NCBI GenBank assembly: GCA_013054445.1
Contig: JAAMPI010001156.1
Location: 1-18,578, forward strand
DNA from: Cudoniella acicularis
Taxonomy: Eukaryota > Ascomycota > Leotiomycetes > Helotiales > Helotiaceae
Direction: 5' to 3'
Length of the DNA: 18,578 nt
The notes beneath the pieces are model-generated. The model saw only the letters and a list, made by a program, of their open reading frames with translations, was not told where the DNA came from and searched no databases. Every line of letters starts with the position of its first letter. Position 1 is the stretch's first letter. The position numbers and the translations under genes were made by a program. Shown one piece after another: positions 1 through 9,959 of the stretch.

Positions 1-19
1 TGAGTGGCCTGGCCGTTTT

Positions 20-47
20 GGGTGTTGGGTGTTGGGCGTTGGGCGTT
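20..47 (+). repeat. G-rich heptamer tandem repeat (4 units)
   Basis: Four head-to-tail copies of a 7-bp unit, GGGTGTT twice and then GGGCGTT twice. The GGG runs fall at 20-22, 27-29, 34-36 and 41-43, each followed by a 4-nt loop. This fits the usual G-quadruplex pattern on the plus strand. The window edge is close, so the array may be longer. Telomeric origin is unlikely, because the usual fungal unit is TTAGGG. Confidence 0.7.
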
Positions 48-1877
48 CTGCCATCTGTGAGGTGTTTGATGCTGCCCTGTTCCGGCGGCTCGGAGCCAGT
101 GATTTTCAAGGGGCCGAAGCGAGCCATCTCAAGGAAGCGACCGGAGGCTTGGTCCTGGCTGCGTCCTGGCGTTGTGAAACATCCCGCGCCCGCGAAGAAA
201 CATCACACATTCCTCGACCGTTACACGTAAGCTCTCTTCGCGAAACTGGTGATGGTGTCTATGTCCCAAGCACATGTGAATCACATAGCTCACGGATGTA
301 TGTATTGAGTCGCAATTGTCTGTGTCTGTGAATGTTTCGTCACTTATTCATTCGTTGCCGGGCCGGACTTGCAGGAATCAGAAGTTAATCTCAACCCTAA
401 ACCTTCCTCCGGGATATTTAACTTCCTCCAGCCCTGTACTGCGCATTCGTCCTCTGCAAGATATCGCAAGACCTTAAATTTCTCGATAACAGTAGCTAAT
501 TGGATCAATTTCTCGCTTTCCGATTGCCTGCCTCGCCCGTTTATTTCCCAATCTGACGCGCTGCGGCCGAATTAAGGATTTTATTAAGTCCTTTGAGGAT
601 TGAAGAACATTTACGATCGTAAGTAGATTTTTTGTCCTTGCCCATGAAGCCCGGGGAAACCTATTTTGTCAAGATTAGTGGGTTTACCATAGACTGGGAG
701 GATCCGAGGATCACTGGCTCGTCTGATGTTCGTCAAGCATGAATGATGGAAAGTGTTCCTGATCCTGAATGGTTCAGCCTTCATCTCACTCTCCGGTACA
801 TGGAACGTCCACACACACACCCCCAGCAGCTCCACGGCGCAGTCATCATGGCATCCTCTAGTTTAAATATATGTATAAGGGAGGGGAGCACAAAATAAAT
901 GTCTGACAGCACTACCTTTCCTACTTCTAATTATTTCACCCGAGTTTATTAAATCCCCCTCTTTCCATTATTTTCATTTACCTCCTTGCCTCCTCGTTTT
1001 CTCGTGTAATCAGGTAATGCAACGCAGCAGAAGGATCTAAAGCCGATATTTCCCATCCGGCCCCCAGAGACTTCGCAGAAATACTGGCCATCTAGGGGGC
1101 TGGCTGCAGTCCTTATTTACGTTAGGAGAGGGATGCTTTTGATTCCTATGATTTAAGGATAGAGCGCTCATTTCACGAGTAAATATTTATTGACAGCAGG
1201 TCTTCTAATTTTTCATTCTGGTATAATCATTCCAGCGACTTCGCTGATAATAATTGCTTGATCGGGATTTTTCTGAGAGGGATTGAAAACACGAATACGA
1301 AGTAGTTCACCAATGCTCACAGTACAATAGTAACTCACGCGCCACAATAAACAGCCTTCTTTATCTCGATATCTTGGACGACTCTTGGAGGTACTTTCCA
1401 TCCAAAATGCAGAGTGGTTTTTCTACTGCAGAATATTCATAATAAGGACCAGGCACTCGGAAAATATACGACCGAGTCAAAGAACAGGATTTAAACCTTG
1501 GCAGACATGTCTAGAACAAGTTGAAGGCAGAAATCAAACAGATTTAATCAAGAAAAAGCGTCAAATAATGCTGAGAGTAACCCGAGTTCCATTCCTTTGA
1601 GCGTTCTTCATTTTCATCATATGATACATGCATTTCTATAAAGACTCCAGAGCTCGAAAAACTCCACAACATGCAGTGGTAACAATGCAAGCCGCCCAAA
1701 TATTTGACACCACAGGCCATCGAAGCCGCACCTTTTAGGTTGGCGATGCCGAGACGGATGAACATCAAAGAGCAAAAGAGGGGTATTCCAGATACAAGCA
1801 CAACGATTATAAGCCAATCGTGACGGTAGTATGCGAGAAACAGCAGAAATTCGGGGCTAAAATTCTCCTCAATTTTT
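48..1877. other. Intergenic region without a recognisable gene
   Basis: Open frames here are short (100 codons or fewer), overlap each other on both strands, and show no family motif or convincing exon chain. A CA-rich simple repeat lies near 810-822. The stretch 880-1020 is rich in T and C. The part next to 1877 lies downstream of the MNN10-like stop codon on the minus strand and probably holds its 3' untranslated region and polyadenylation signals, which cannot be pinned down by eye. A hydrophobic minus-strand frame at about 1544-1900 has no usable start codon and is not called as a gene. Confidence 0.5.
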
Positions 1878-3372
1878 TCACAATCTGACCTTCTTCCCTG
1901 TAATCTTAAACCAAATCACGGCTATCAAATCCTCCTTGAACTTTTCCCACAAGGTGCGATTCAGATAGTTGCTCAACTCGCGATAGTTGTACATCTCGCC
2001 CCAACAGTCTCGTCCCCATTCACAGCCTGCCATGTTGACGACAAAATCACGATCCTTCTCGTTATAATGGATGCGAGTATCGTTACCATTTTCAGAGCAA
2101 GCTCCTGGAGGGAAACTGTTGATCATTCGTTGCGGGATGAAAGCGGTGTGAGGTCGAATCCATGGTTGGTTGATGTAGAGAAATTCGAGCGCATCTTGTT
2201 CCTTGTGTTCCCACTCCATATGCTTTTGTTCGTAGCCTACTGGATCCCACCACACATCGAGGAGACGGTCCGTCCACGCACTCCTTCTGACGAAGAATGA
2301 TCCAAGGTTGAATCCCGAACAATCTTGTGGGACAATCAGATTTATAGAACTGGCCTTTCCATCTCCAACGGGACTGAGGGCTTCGGCATCGAGATGAAGG
2401 GCCGGGAATGGGTGAGTAATATTAAGAGGATTATAGTCGTTGATGTCGCGGTAAGTATTCTTGGCTAAATTGTTGAAGATATGCGATTGGAGAGAGTATG
2501 AGGGTTCCATAACAAAGGTATTGAGATCCAGCCACCAAAACCTATAAATCTTTAGCTCACGAAGTAAATTGAGATGAAAAGCGATGACATACCATTCAGC
2601 ATCTGGATACTTCCTCAAGCAGTTCCGAATCGTGTCGACCTTCTCCCAACTCTCCCTCCACTCATGCGCGTATCGTTTCTTCGTGCTCATATCGACAATT
2701 TCGAGCTCATATCCCCACTTATTGGCATACTTCCGTTTGTTTCGTACACTGTCCCGCTCGATAGCCCACTCTCGAGGCCCTTTCCATTCCATAACACCGC
2801 CTCCTTGATTAGCCGCTAGTATTATCACAAACTTTTTCCCACCTCCAATGAATTTCGTTCTTCGCCAATAGTAATGTAAGGCTATCTCAAGTTAGTTTCA
2901 AGTCAAAAATACTAAACTGCAGGAAAAGCTTACGTGTAGTGTAAAAGAGAATTATCATGACAATAAAAGCAAGGACAGCCAGTAATCGCAACCTCATCTT
3001 GCGGCTGACCTTTCTTGCAAGGCTCCTTAGCCTTGCTATTCTGCTACCATCTCTTGCCATCCATCTGCCTCGTCCAAGTTTCTCCTTCTCAGCATAGCTT
3101 TTCTCTGATCCGATAGCAAATTTCGGGAGGCTATTCGATATAGTCCTCATGTGCCGATTAAAGAAACCATTATTTTGTGTCGAGAAGGATGGATAGCCAT
3201 TGACACCTTCGCTCTTCGCCTTTGCAGACTCCCAAGTCACCGAGTTTCCGTTCGCACCACGATACCCGGTTGCAGGAGTCGACCGACCACTGATATCCAC
3301 GTAAGGGCTACTGAGTCCTGGACTTGCCCATCCACCCCCAGGTCTTGGAGATGGGCTGCGCGACAGCGACAT
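1878..3372 (-). CDS. MNN10: Golgi alpha-1,6-mannosyltransferase, Mnn10 type (GT34)
   Basis: Three exons on the minus strand: 3372-2934, 2881-2593 and 2541-1878, giving 463 residues. The introns are 2882-2933 (52 nt, donor GTAAGC, branch ACTAAC, acceptor TAG) and 2542-2592 (51 nt, donor GTATGT). Residues 1-128 are a Ser/Pro-rich, then basic, cytosolic tail. A single transmembrane anchor lies at about 129-145, and the catalytic domain follows, so this is a type II Golgi protein. Family blocks seen include FVIILAANQGGGVMEWKG (about 164-181), DAEWFWWLDLNTFVMEP around the second splice site, QDCSGFNLGSFF, WWDPVGYEQKHMEWEHKEQDAL and NMAGCEWGRDCWGEM. These match the Mnn10 branch of GT34 as I remember it; in yeast this enzyme extends the alpha-1,6-mannan backbone of N-glycans within a Golgi complex. 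The nucleotide-sugar motif reads D-L-N rather than strict DXD, which I believe is normal for this branch. The start is the ATG at 3372: the upstream frame is open but has no ATG, and related fungal proteins begin with a similar MSLSRSPSP sequence. Confidence 0.93.
2542..2592 (-). other. Stop-free 51-nt intron of the MNN10-like gene
   Basis: On the minus strand the intron begins GTATGT and ends TATAG. It is 51 nt, a multiple of three, and has no in-frame stop. Removing it joins GAATG to GTTTTGG and gives the conserved run DAEWFWWLDLN. Keeping it would insert 17 residues just before the D-L-N sugar-nucleotide motif, which would very likely disable the enzyme. Confidence 0.85.
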
Positions 3373-5293
3373 AGGGATGTTTGGGGTCCCTGGGATAGGA
3401 GGTAAGGTGAATATGGCGCCGCGCGATGGCGAGGTATCCGAGTCAATGCCAGACGCTTCTTGGATGTTCACGCTGGCAGGCACATTCACGCTTGAGGCTG
3501 ATGAACGTCGGCGACGATGAGAAAAAGAACTGCCGCGAGAAGAAAAGGAGGTGGGGTTTAAAGACGCCAGGACGAGGACGGCGGACCAGAGGGTGCAGCG
3601 ACCGTCTGGTGATTTCGAATTGGATTGAGGCTCTCAGGGCGTGGGCCGACGTGTGTTGGCTCGTATTGGATCCGGTGACTTTGCAGCGTCCAGACTACTG
3701 CAGTGAGTCCTAGTGGTAGAGCAGCTCTTGGGCGATGGTGTTGTAAAAGAATGGACAGTTTACTCTTTTTTAGGATGCTGCCACGCGAAGAGGCGTCCCG
3801 GGCCTTGGCGTCAGTGCAGCAGAATGCTCGTATTGAGATAAGCCCAAACGGTTAAGTCTCAGCTTACCACAAACACAGAATGATGGTCGCGATCGCAGAC
3901 GGGAGAGGGAAGAGGAAGCGAGTAGATATGGACTATAGAAAAGGTTGCGACAGGAGGCTGAAGAAGGTTGGTATTTTGAAAAAGGTTTCCTTCGGGACCT
4001 GCACATTCCAGGGGAAATGCGATCCTAATCGATATGAGTGCTCGAGCTCCTAATAGAATATCTCCTGCGAGTCTTGGCGTTAATCTCGATTCCTTTTTCG
4101 GCACCAGCACGCAACCGTAACGCTTCTGCCCTACCTTACCAAAAGAAGCTAGAGTCCCGCCAGACTATTGGTTCCCGAGATGGACTTCGCTGGATAGGGG
4201 TCTAGTGTGGGCCTTCCAATCCCGGCCCGCTTATGACAACTTTAAATAATAATTTCCCAGCTGACTGCTGAGATGATAGCCTTAGGATTTGGCGAATGGG
4301 AGAAGAATAACATGGTGGACATGATATAAAAATCCATCTAGAGGTAGAAACTAACGAACATTTAGAAAACAGAGGAGATGAGACGAATAATCCATTTTGT
4401 TTAGTCAGGTGTAATGCCAGCAGGTATAACGTCTACAGGAAGTACCTAGGTACTCCGTTCTTACTCTTAGTGTCGGCAGTGTTGGTACATATGCTGAGAT
4501 AAAATCTTCCAATAATATATTCCGCTTCGTATCTATATGAATTTTCATTTTTGAATATAACGGTTTTTTTTTTCAAGAGAGTTGAAAAATAAATAAGCTG
4601 AATAATATCATTTTTTTGCGCTGGTATCAAGTGCCAACTGGAGTTGGCTGGAAAAGGTGCACTTCCCAGGCACAGGGCCATGGCCAGGAATATCACGCAA
4701 TACTTGCACTAATCGAACAATTCATTGGCTTCGACCATTAGAAACTGGATTTGGGCATCTGCTACAGTGCTTGAGAATCGTCTCTAGTGTAGGCTTTCTG
4801 TAAGTAAGGAATAGACGCTCATTGCAATTCTGTTCACGACGCACGAGGATGTTGAGACTTGTGCGAGATAGTTCTTATTAGACTGCTGCAAAATCACGGC
4901 TCTAAATGGCAACACCAATAATTCCTCACCCAACTCTTTTTAACGGAACTTGTTGTTGTTCATGATCAAAGGCTGATATTAATATTTTCGTGCCTCTGCG
5001 GAGTCAAAGCCGTTGGTATTCCAATTATGCCGTGTCTCACTAGGAACAGAAACAGCTTGTTACATCTTTGAATCACCATCCCGTCATCTTTCGTGAGTCG
5101 CGACCTCGACTCCGGCTCCCCTTTTTGTCTTGAGGGTTTTCGCGAATCGCGTGCACCTGCACCTTTAAATAGGAGCAGCGCTAGCACCATCTTGGCAAGC
5201 CTCAAGGCGGTGGGGGTGGCAGAACGCCGCGAGAACTTCCTCTTAGCTCATTCTTTGATGAATCAAGAACAAAGCAATGAGAAAGCCTCGTCG
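3373..5293. promoter_or_regulatory. Left half of the divergent promoter region
   Basis: This stretch contains the MNN10-like 5' leader and promoter on the minus strand and continues toward the plus-strand gene at 6105. On the minus strand the MNN10 frame stays open upstream to about 3633 but contains no ATG. Around 4250-4620 the DNA is AT-rich, with a T10-like tract near 4565. A GAGTCG/CGACTC inverted pair lies at 5095-5112, and a TTCGCGAA palindrome lies near 5139. No gene, TATA element with supporting context or RNA gene could be supported. Confidence 0.4.
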
Positions 5294-5412
5294 AGTCACC
5301 AATAGCAAAGTGTCGCGGCAGCCGGCTGATTTGCTTCATGTCCGCAAGTGTTCGTTCTCTTGATTGACTACCAATCGCCCGACCGGCTGCCACTCATTGG
5401 GCCCTGGTGACT
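5294..5412. repeat. Nested inverted repeat
   Basis: The outer arms are AGTCACCA at 5294-5301 and TGGTGACT at 5405-5412. The inner arms are GGCAGCCGG at 5317-5325 and CCGGCTGCC at 5383-5391. Both pairs are perfect and share nearly the same centre (about 5353-5354). The gaps between outer and inner arms are 15 and 13 nt and are partly similar. This could be a cruciform, a regulatory palindrome or the remains of a small fold-back element. A further GC-rich inverted pair, GCGCCCGC/GCGGGCGC, lies just beyond at 5418-5425 and 5452-5459. Confidence 0.55.
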
Positions 5413-6104
5413 TCGAAGCGCCCGCCAATGTTGTGTCTGGATTCATCTCCAGCGGGCGCGTATTCGAACATCATCCAGCGAACGACGGCGACGACAGGTC
5501 CTGAACAGAGCCTCCGGAGGCATGATCTACGACTGTCATCGAATCATAATGTCCTACTCTATTTTGGCTATGCAAACTCCACCTCGTCCTGGGTCCAGGG
5601 TCAGGAGTCAGGACAAGGTCGCGCAAGACTTCAGACTTGTTGCGGTCGTGACCCAAAGACCATGAATCTTCTGTTTCATTCCTTCTTTCATACGTACTCT
5701 GACCCCGTATCTTTGTTGCATGTTCTTTCGTCTTGACTGTGTCCAGTCCGCTGTCGTTACCTTTGTTGTGGTTCCTTTCAGTTCCAAGTTCCGAGTTGTT
5801 ACTATTGTCTCCATTGTTCCCTCACCACAATACAACAATGCTTTATGGATCACAATAGACTTTCTTTGTGACTCAGGGCTATTATCTGCAGATCTGGGAT
5901 CATTCTAAAGTTTTTCGAGTCCTCTAGTCACTCCTTCCTTAGACAAACACAACACCACGAAACTCAAAAAACGAAATCTACCTTCAGACAAATCAAATTT
6001 CGACAATACTTTCGATACCGCGAGACATCCATACGATCTTAGCATCTCAATCACGTTTCGATTTCGATTCCAACTTTTAAACTTAAAATCTACCATTCTC
6101 TAAT
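5413..6104 (+). promoter_or_regulatory. Promoter and 5' leader of the large membrane-protein gene
   Basis: From about 5640 to 5950 the plus strand is pyrimidine-rich, with runs of CTTT and TTTGTTG. From about 5940 it turns A/C-rich, with motifs such as ACAAACACAACACCACG. This pattern is common around transcription starts and in 5' leaders of filamentous ascomycete genes. No ATG is seen in the last 150 nt before the start at 6105. The exact transcription start and any leader intron cannot be fixed from sequence alone. Confidence 0.45.
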
Positions 6105-9100
6105 ATGCCTACGAACACAATGGCAAGCACCAAGCCGAATACTTCGGAAGTCGGCACTCTCAGACGACCATCGGACAACCCATATGGTGCACCTTTTGGC
6201 GGCGATAGTGACGATGAAGGAGATGAATGGTGGGACGAAGAAGATAGTAAATCCTCACACGGGGCCAACATGTTAGGCGTAACGCAATGGGCACAAATTC
6301 CTGAGGGTACTAGCACTGGGCTGGGTACCAAGTCTGTGAATCGGTCTGCGACTCGAAAGCACAACAGGAAATACTCAGTGCAAAAGCCAACCCGAGATAA
6401 ATCGAAGGGAAGGCAGAAGAAACAAAATGCACAAGCAGGAATCAAAGTCGTGACCGACTTCACAACGCAGAAATCCCAAACGCAGGCAACACAACATTTA
6501 CCTCAGATTGGAGCCTTTGTGGATTTGGCTACCCTCCGAGCAATGGATGGTGAATCGAAACAGAGTTCTGGGCCCTTTTGGAGATCGAGAAAAAATAAGG
6601 GCTCAAAAGACACGACTCGTGCTATTGCACAACAATCCTCCGAAACCTCAGGTCCTAGGACTCTGAAATCGATTCCGAATCCTATGTTCGCCTCAGGTAG
6701 ACGGGAATCAACTCTTATGCCTTCTCATGACTTTCGTGCTGATTTATCACCGAATGATCGCCCTATAGTCATTGGCCTCTCCATACCGTCCTCTGACGTT
6801 TCTGTCCACAGCGTTAGTCCCCAGACTGCTACATCGCTCCAAGTCCCAGAAACTCCCACGATTATTATTACACCCGCCCAAGAAGGGTCTGTTTGGTCAC
6901 CTTTCGACGAAGGTAGCGACTTTTCGGGTCACCGCGCTCGTCCCGCATCAAGTATCTATTCGCAAAACGTTGCTGGTCAGGAGAAATTTATGACTAGGGA
7001 AACCCCACCTGTACCGCAAGTGCCCTCTTTTGCTCTCAAGGAAGAACAACAAAGACAAGCTGCTCTAAAAAGCTGCTTTTCTCCAGATTCGGACGATGGG
7101 ACGACATGGGATGCAACTCAATATTCTCCGAACGACTACTCATCCCGTATAATGTCTTCATGCACTGTTTTCGAAGAAGATGAAAGTCCCGTCATTGCTA
7201 GACGAGCACGCGGGCTCTCAGTCTCGGTCTCTCAAGCTGGTAAGCATGCAAGCGTCAGCACGGTTGCTACAAATAGACGTTCTAAAGGCTGGTGGAACTA
7301 TATCACGACCCCGTTCTTAACCCGATCCAACACATTCGCGATTCATGATCCTGAACAACAACAACCCCCGGCTCTTCCAAATCTAGCAATTGCTGTTGAA
7401 AAAGCGCAAAATGATGTTCGTGATGTGAAATCATGGGAGAAACAATTTTCACCATTGACACCAGAAACCTCAACGACGATACAATCATATTCCTGGTGGA
7501 ATGTTGATTCAAAGGACGCAAAGTCGGCAGGGCCATCCCCGGTTAACGGTGGGACCAAGCACAAGCTCCAGGCGTCTACAGCCACAGTGCCATTTATGTT
7601 ATCGGATGCTCACGAGGAAGAGGTCTCAAGGTTGTCAAACATTTCAGACCACTCTCAGAGCCATCTAGAAAATGTATCCAGAGAGCTTCAACATGCCAAC
7701 CCAAGCACTATTCCTATTGTACCCGAAGAGCCTAACACGACTATGCAGAGCAACAATCCATATGTTCAACCACCGCCGCAGGGCCAGCATAATCCTTTCG
7801 CCCATCCACCAGCTATGAATCATGTCGTACAACCTGCAGAGCCCGTTCAAGTGGTTGTCTTGCAACACCCAGCTCCAGTGGTCCATATTCAACAGAGTCA
7901 GCCCGCTTTTCAAGTACTTCCTCCTCCAGCTCCAGTGGTCCATTATCAACAAAGCCAGCCTCCTTTCGAAGGACACCCTCCACCAGCTCCAGTAGCCAAT
8001 TATCAACAGAGTCAGCCATCCTTCCAAGGATATCCATCATCAGCTCCAGAAGACCAGAGCCAGCAGAACGAGGCTTCTTTTGAAGCGCTCCCTCCCCCGC
8101 CATACTCGGCTGCGCCATCTCGAATGCCAAGATATCGTGCAGTCTTTCCTCCGGGGGGTGAACTCAATGTCCAGCATTCGGCTCCCCCAGAGCCCGTAGC
8201 TCCAGTAATGCAACGGACGATGCCATCTACTAGAACAATCTCTACGTCAAGGGAACTGCCACCGGCTTCTCCAGAGCCCATGGCTCCAGTAATGCAACGG
8301 GCGATGACATCTACGAGAACAATCTCTACGTCAAGGGAACTGCCGCTGCCTTCTCCGGGGCCCGTATCTCCAGGATTGCAACAGGCAATGGCATCTACTG
8401 GAGCAATCCCCATGTCAAATGTTCCCCTCACTCCGGCTGGCCGGGGACCGATAAACTTGAATTCATCATACCCTCGGGATTTGCCCCCACGACAAAATAA
8501 CACCACTTTCATAGCCGAGTTCATTGATCAAAATTCTTCCAAAAAAGCACGCAAAATCGAAGAAAAACGTAAAAGGCATGAGAAAGAGGATGCTGTGGCT
8601 CGTAAAGCTGGTGGTTGGTGGCGCGGTCGTGGATGTATTCCTAAGAAAGGATGTTATGGTCGCAAAGGTGTAGAAGGCCGTAAGAAACGTCGATGCTATA
8701 TCGCGCTCATCGTTGGTTTTCTCTTACTGATCATCCTGATCCTCGCACTCGTTACGACTCTTTCAAGAAAGCCAAGTTCAAACATCGGTCCCTCGCAGTG
8801 GCTGAACCTGACTGGTTTTCCTCCCATCTTCACAGGTCTTTCCACGGTGGCAGTACCTGACAATACCGTTACGAATACTGGTTGTGTGGTCCCATCAACG
8901 CAGTGGAGCTGTGACTTACCGAAAGAACTTCAGGCCTCTGTGGCCCCGAATCAACCAAACCAGCCAAACTTCCTCTTAAATATCCAGTGGGACAACAGCA
9001 GCTCTACGAATGCGACATTTGCCAATGTTACAGGAAATCCAAACTTGGTGACACGGGCGGTTGGTGGCAACCCCGTATCTGCGGGACAATATATCAAGAG

Positions 9101-9959
9101 GGTCATTCGAAGAGCGGCACAAATAATAACCTTCGTTCCTTCTCCTGAGCCGCCAACGTTTGCAGAGGAGTTTTTCCTTGGTAACACAACAGACGGCATT
9201 ATCTCGAGCCAGAAGGCTGGAGAGCCGACTCCATTCTATATCTCTTTTTTGCCAACGACAAACTCGAGTATTGCGAAGAGAAATTTGATTGCACGGCAAT
9301 CAAATGATTCTTCTTCGTTCCCCGATCCTTCGGCGCTCATACCTCCACCAAGTCTTGGTTCAGATGGTACAGCTGCACCAGCAAACCTTCTCCCTTTCCC
9401 TGTTCAGCAGCCCATCAGGCTATATGATCGTGGCCTTCCATCTGAGCATTATGGCTTCTACACATATTACGATCGCTCTATCTTCCTCAAGTCTCTCGAC
9501 ATTAACGCCACTGGTGGAGTTTCGGAAGATCAAAGCGGCGGGGCGGATAAAGACGCAGCCCAATTCAGATGCACCTGGACCCAAACAAGATTTTTGGTTC
9601 AGATGTGGACTCGAATGAATACTACCGCTCAGCTTCTCAACGGTACCCATACAACGAAGAACCCAGCTACAGACTTCTCGCAACCTGGGTCATTTCCATA
9701 CCCTATCACGATCACAGTAGATCGTCATGGTGGTGATGCCCAAACGAAAATGCTATATTGCTATCCTATGACGGATCAAGAAGAAATCAAGGCTGGAACT
9801 GGCCAAATTATGGAAGAGGAAAGAGATTTCGGTGGAACAATTATCAATCCTGCTGCTGCGCTCTTCTTCAACGCTTCAAATCCTTCTCTTGGCGGCTTTG
9901 ACGGTGGAACTGGGGGGTGTAAATGCCAGTGGGATAATTTTCAAGGTGTGGTCGGATGA
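6105..9959 (+). CDS. Large single-pass membrane protein of unknown function
   Basis: One uninterrupted frame of 1284 codons. Residues 1 to about 840 are low-complexity and probably disordered: an acidic Asp/Glu/Trp patch near 32-48, Ser/Thr-rich stretches, four 19-residue Pro/Gln repeats (589-664), a PPPPY sequence at about 662-666 that could bind WW domains, and three 28-residue repeats (695-778). A strongly basic Lys/Arg segment (about 820-863) precedes a single hydrophobic helix at about 865-887, so the N-terminus should face the cytosol and the C-terminal 400 residues the lumen or outside. That ectodomain has many N-x-S/T sites and scattered Cys (motifs such as SCDLP, FRCTW, LYCYP, CKCQW). 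The TM-proximal WLNLTGFPPI block resembles fungal proteins often labelled 'glycoprotease family', but no protease motif is visible and the label is probably wrong. The start could be Met1 or Met6; the second ATG (6120) has the better context. A surface or cell-wall sensor role is speculation. Confidence 0.85.
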   Translation: MPTNTMASTKPNTSEVGTLRRPSDNPYGAPFGGDSDDEGDEWWDEEDSKSSHGANMLGVTQWAQIPEGTSTGLGTKSVNRSATRKHNRKYSVQKPTRDKSKGRQKKQNAQAGIKVVTDFTTQKSQTQATQHLPQIGAFVDLATLRAMDGESKQSSGPFWRSRKNKGSKDTTRAIAQQSSETSGPRTLKSIPNPMFASGRRESTLMPSHDFRADLSPNDRPIVIGLSIPSSDVSVHSVSPQTATSLQVPETPTIIITPAQEGSVWSPFDEGSDFSGHRARPASSIYSQNVAGQEKFMTRETPPVPQVPSFALKEEQQRQAALKSCFSPDSDDGTTWDATQYSPNDYSSRIMSSCTVFEEDESPVIARRARGLSVSVSQAGKHASVSTVATNRRSKGWWNYITTPFLTRSNTFAIHDPEQQQPPALPNLAIAVEKAQNDVRDVKSWEKQFSPLTPETSTTIQSYSWWNVDSKDAKSAGPSPVNGGTKHKLQASTATVPFMLSDAHEEEVSRLSNISDHSQSHLENVSRELQHANPSTIPIVPEEPNTTMQSNNPYVQPPPQGQHNPFAHPPAMNHVVQPAEPVQVVVLQHPAPVVHIQQSQPAFQVLPPPAPVVHYQQSQPPFEGHPPPAPVANYQQSQPSFQGYPSSAPEDQSQQNEASFEALPPPPYSAAPSRMPRYRAVFPPGGELNVQHSAPPEPVAPVMQRTMPSTRTISTSRELPPASPEPMAPVMQRAMTSTRTISTSRELPLPSPGPVSPGLQQAMASTGAIPMSNVPLTPAGRGPINLNSSYPRDLPPRQNNTTFIAEFIDQNSSKKARKIEEKRKRHEKEDAVARKAGGWWRGRGCIPKKGCYGRKGVEGRKKRRCYIALIVGFLLLIILILALVTTLSRKPSSNIGPSQWLNLTGFPPIFTGLSTVAVPDNTVTNTGCVVPSTQWSCDLPKELQASVAPNQPNQPNFLLNIQWDNSSSTNATFANVTGNPNLVTRAVGGNPVSAGQYIKRVIRRAAQIITFVPSPEPPTFAEEFFLGNTTDGIISSQKAGEPTPFYISFLPTTNSSIAKRNLIARQSNDSSSFPDPSALIPPPSLGSDGTAAPANLLPFPVQQPIRLYDRGLPSEHYGFYTYYDRSIFLKSLDINATGGVSEDQSGGADKDAAQFRCTWTQTRFLVQMWTRMNTTAQLLNGTHTTKNPATDFSQPGSFPYPITITVDRHGGDAQTKMLYCYPMTDQEEIKAGTGQIMEEERDFGGTIINPAAALFFNASNPSLGGFDGGTGGCKCQWDNFQGVVG
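7869..8096 (+). repeat. Coding tandem repeat, four 57-bp units
   Basis: Units begin at 7869, 7926, 7983 and 8040, exactly 57 bp (19 codons) apart. The first three are close copies, with a PAPVxxxQQSQPxF core ending in Pro-rich residues. The fourth has diverged. The frame is kept, so copy number could vary without breaking the protein. Confidence 0.9.
8187..8438 (+). repeat. Coding tandem repeat, three 84-bp units
   Basis: Units begin at 8187, 8271 and 8355, exactly 84 bp (28 codons) apart. The first two are nearly identical, sharing cores such as APVMQR and STRTISTSREL. The third is diverged. This is a second, unrelated in-frame array in the same cytosolic region of the protein. Confidence 0.9.

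Noticed and set aside
1544..1900. Hydrophobic minus-strand frame downstream of the MNN10-like stop
   Set aside because: It looks membrane-like, but has no ATG at a sensible place, overlaps the MNN10 3' end in another frame and has no recognisable family.
4633..4648. GCCAACT/AGTTGGC hairpin with a 2-nt loop
   Set aside because: It is a lone 7-bp inverted pair with no flanking context; such pairs are expected by chance in a window of this size.
8012..8524. 170-codon minus-strand open frame
   Set aside because: It is antisense to the repeat region of the large membrane-protein gene. Its repetitive product simply mirrors the 84-bp units.
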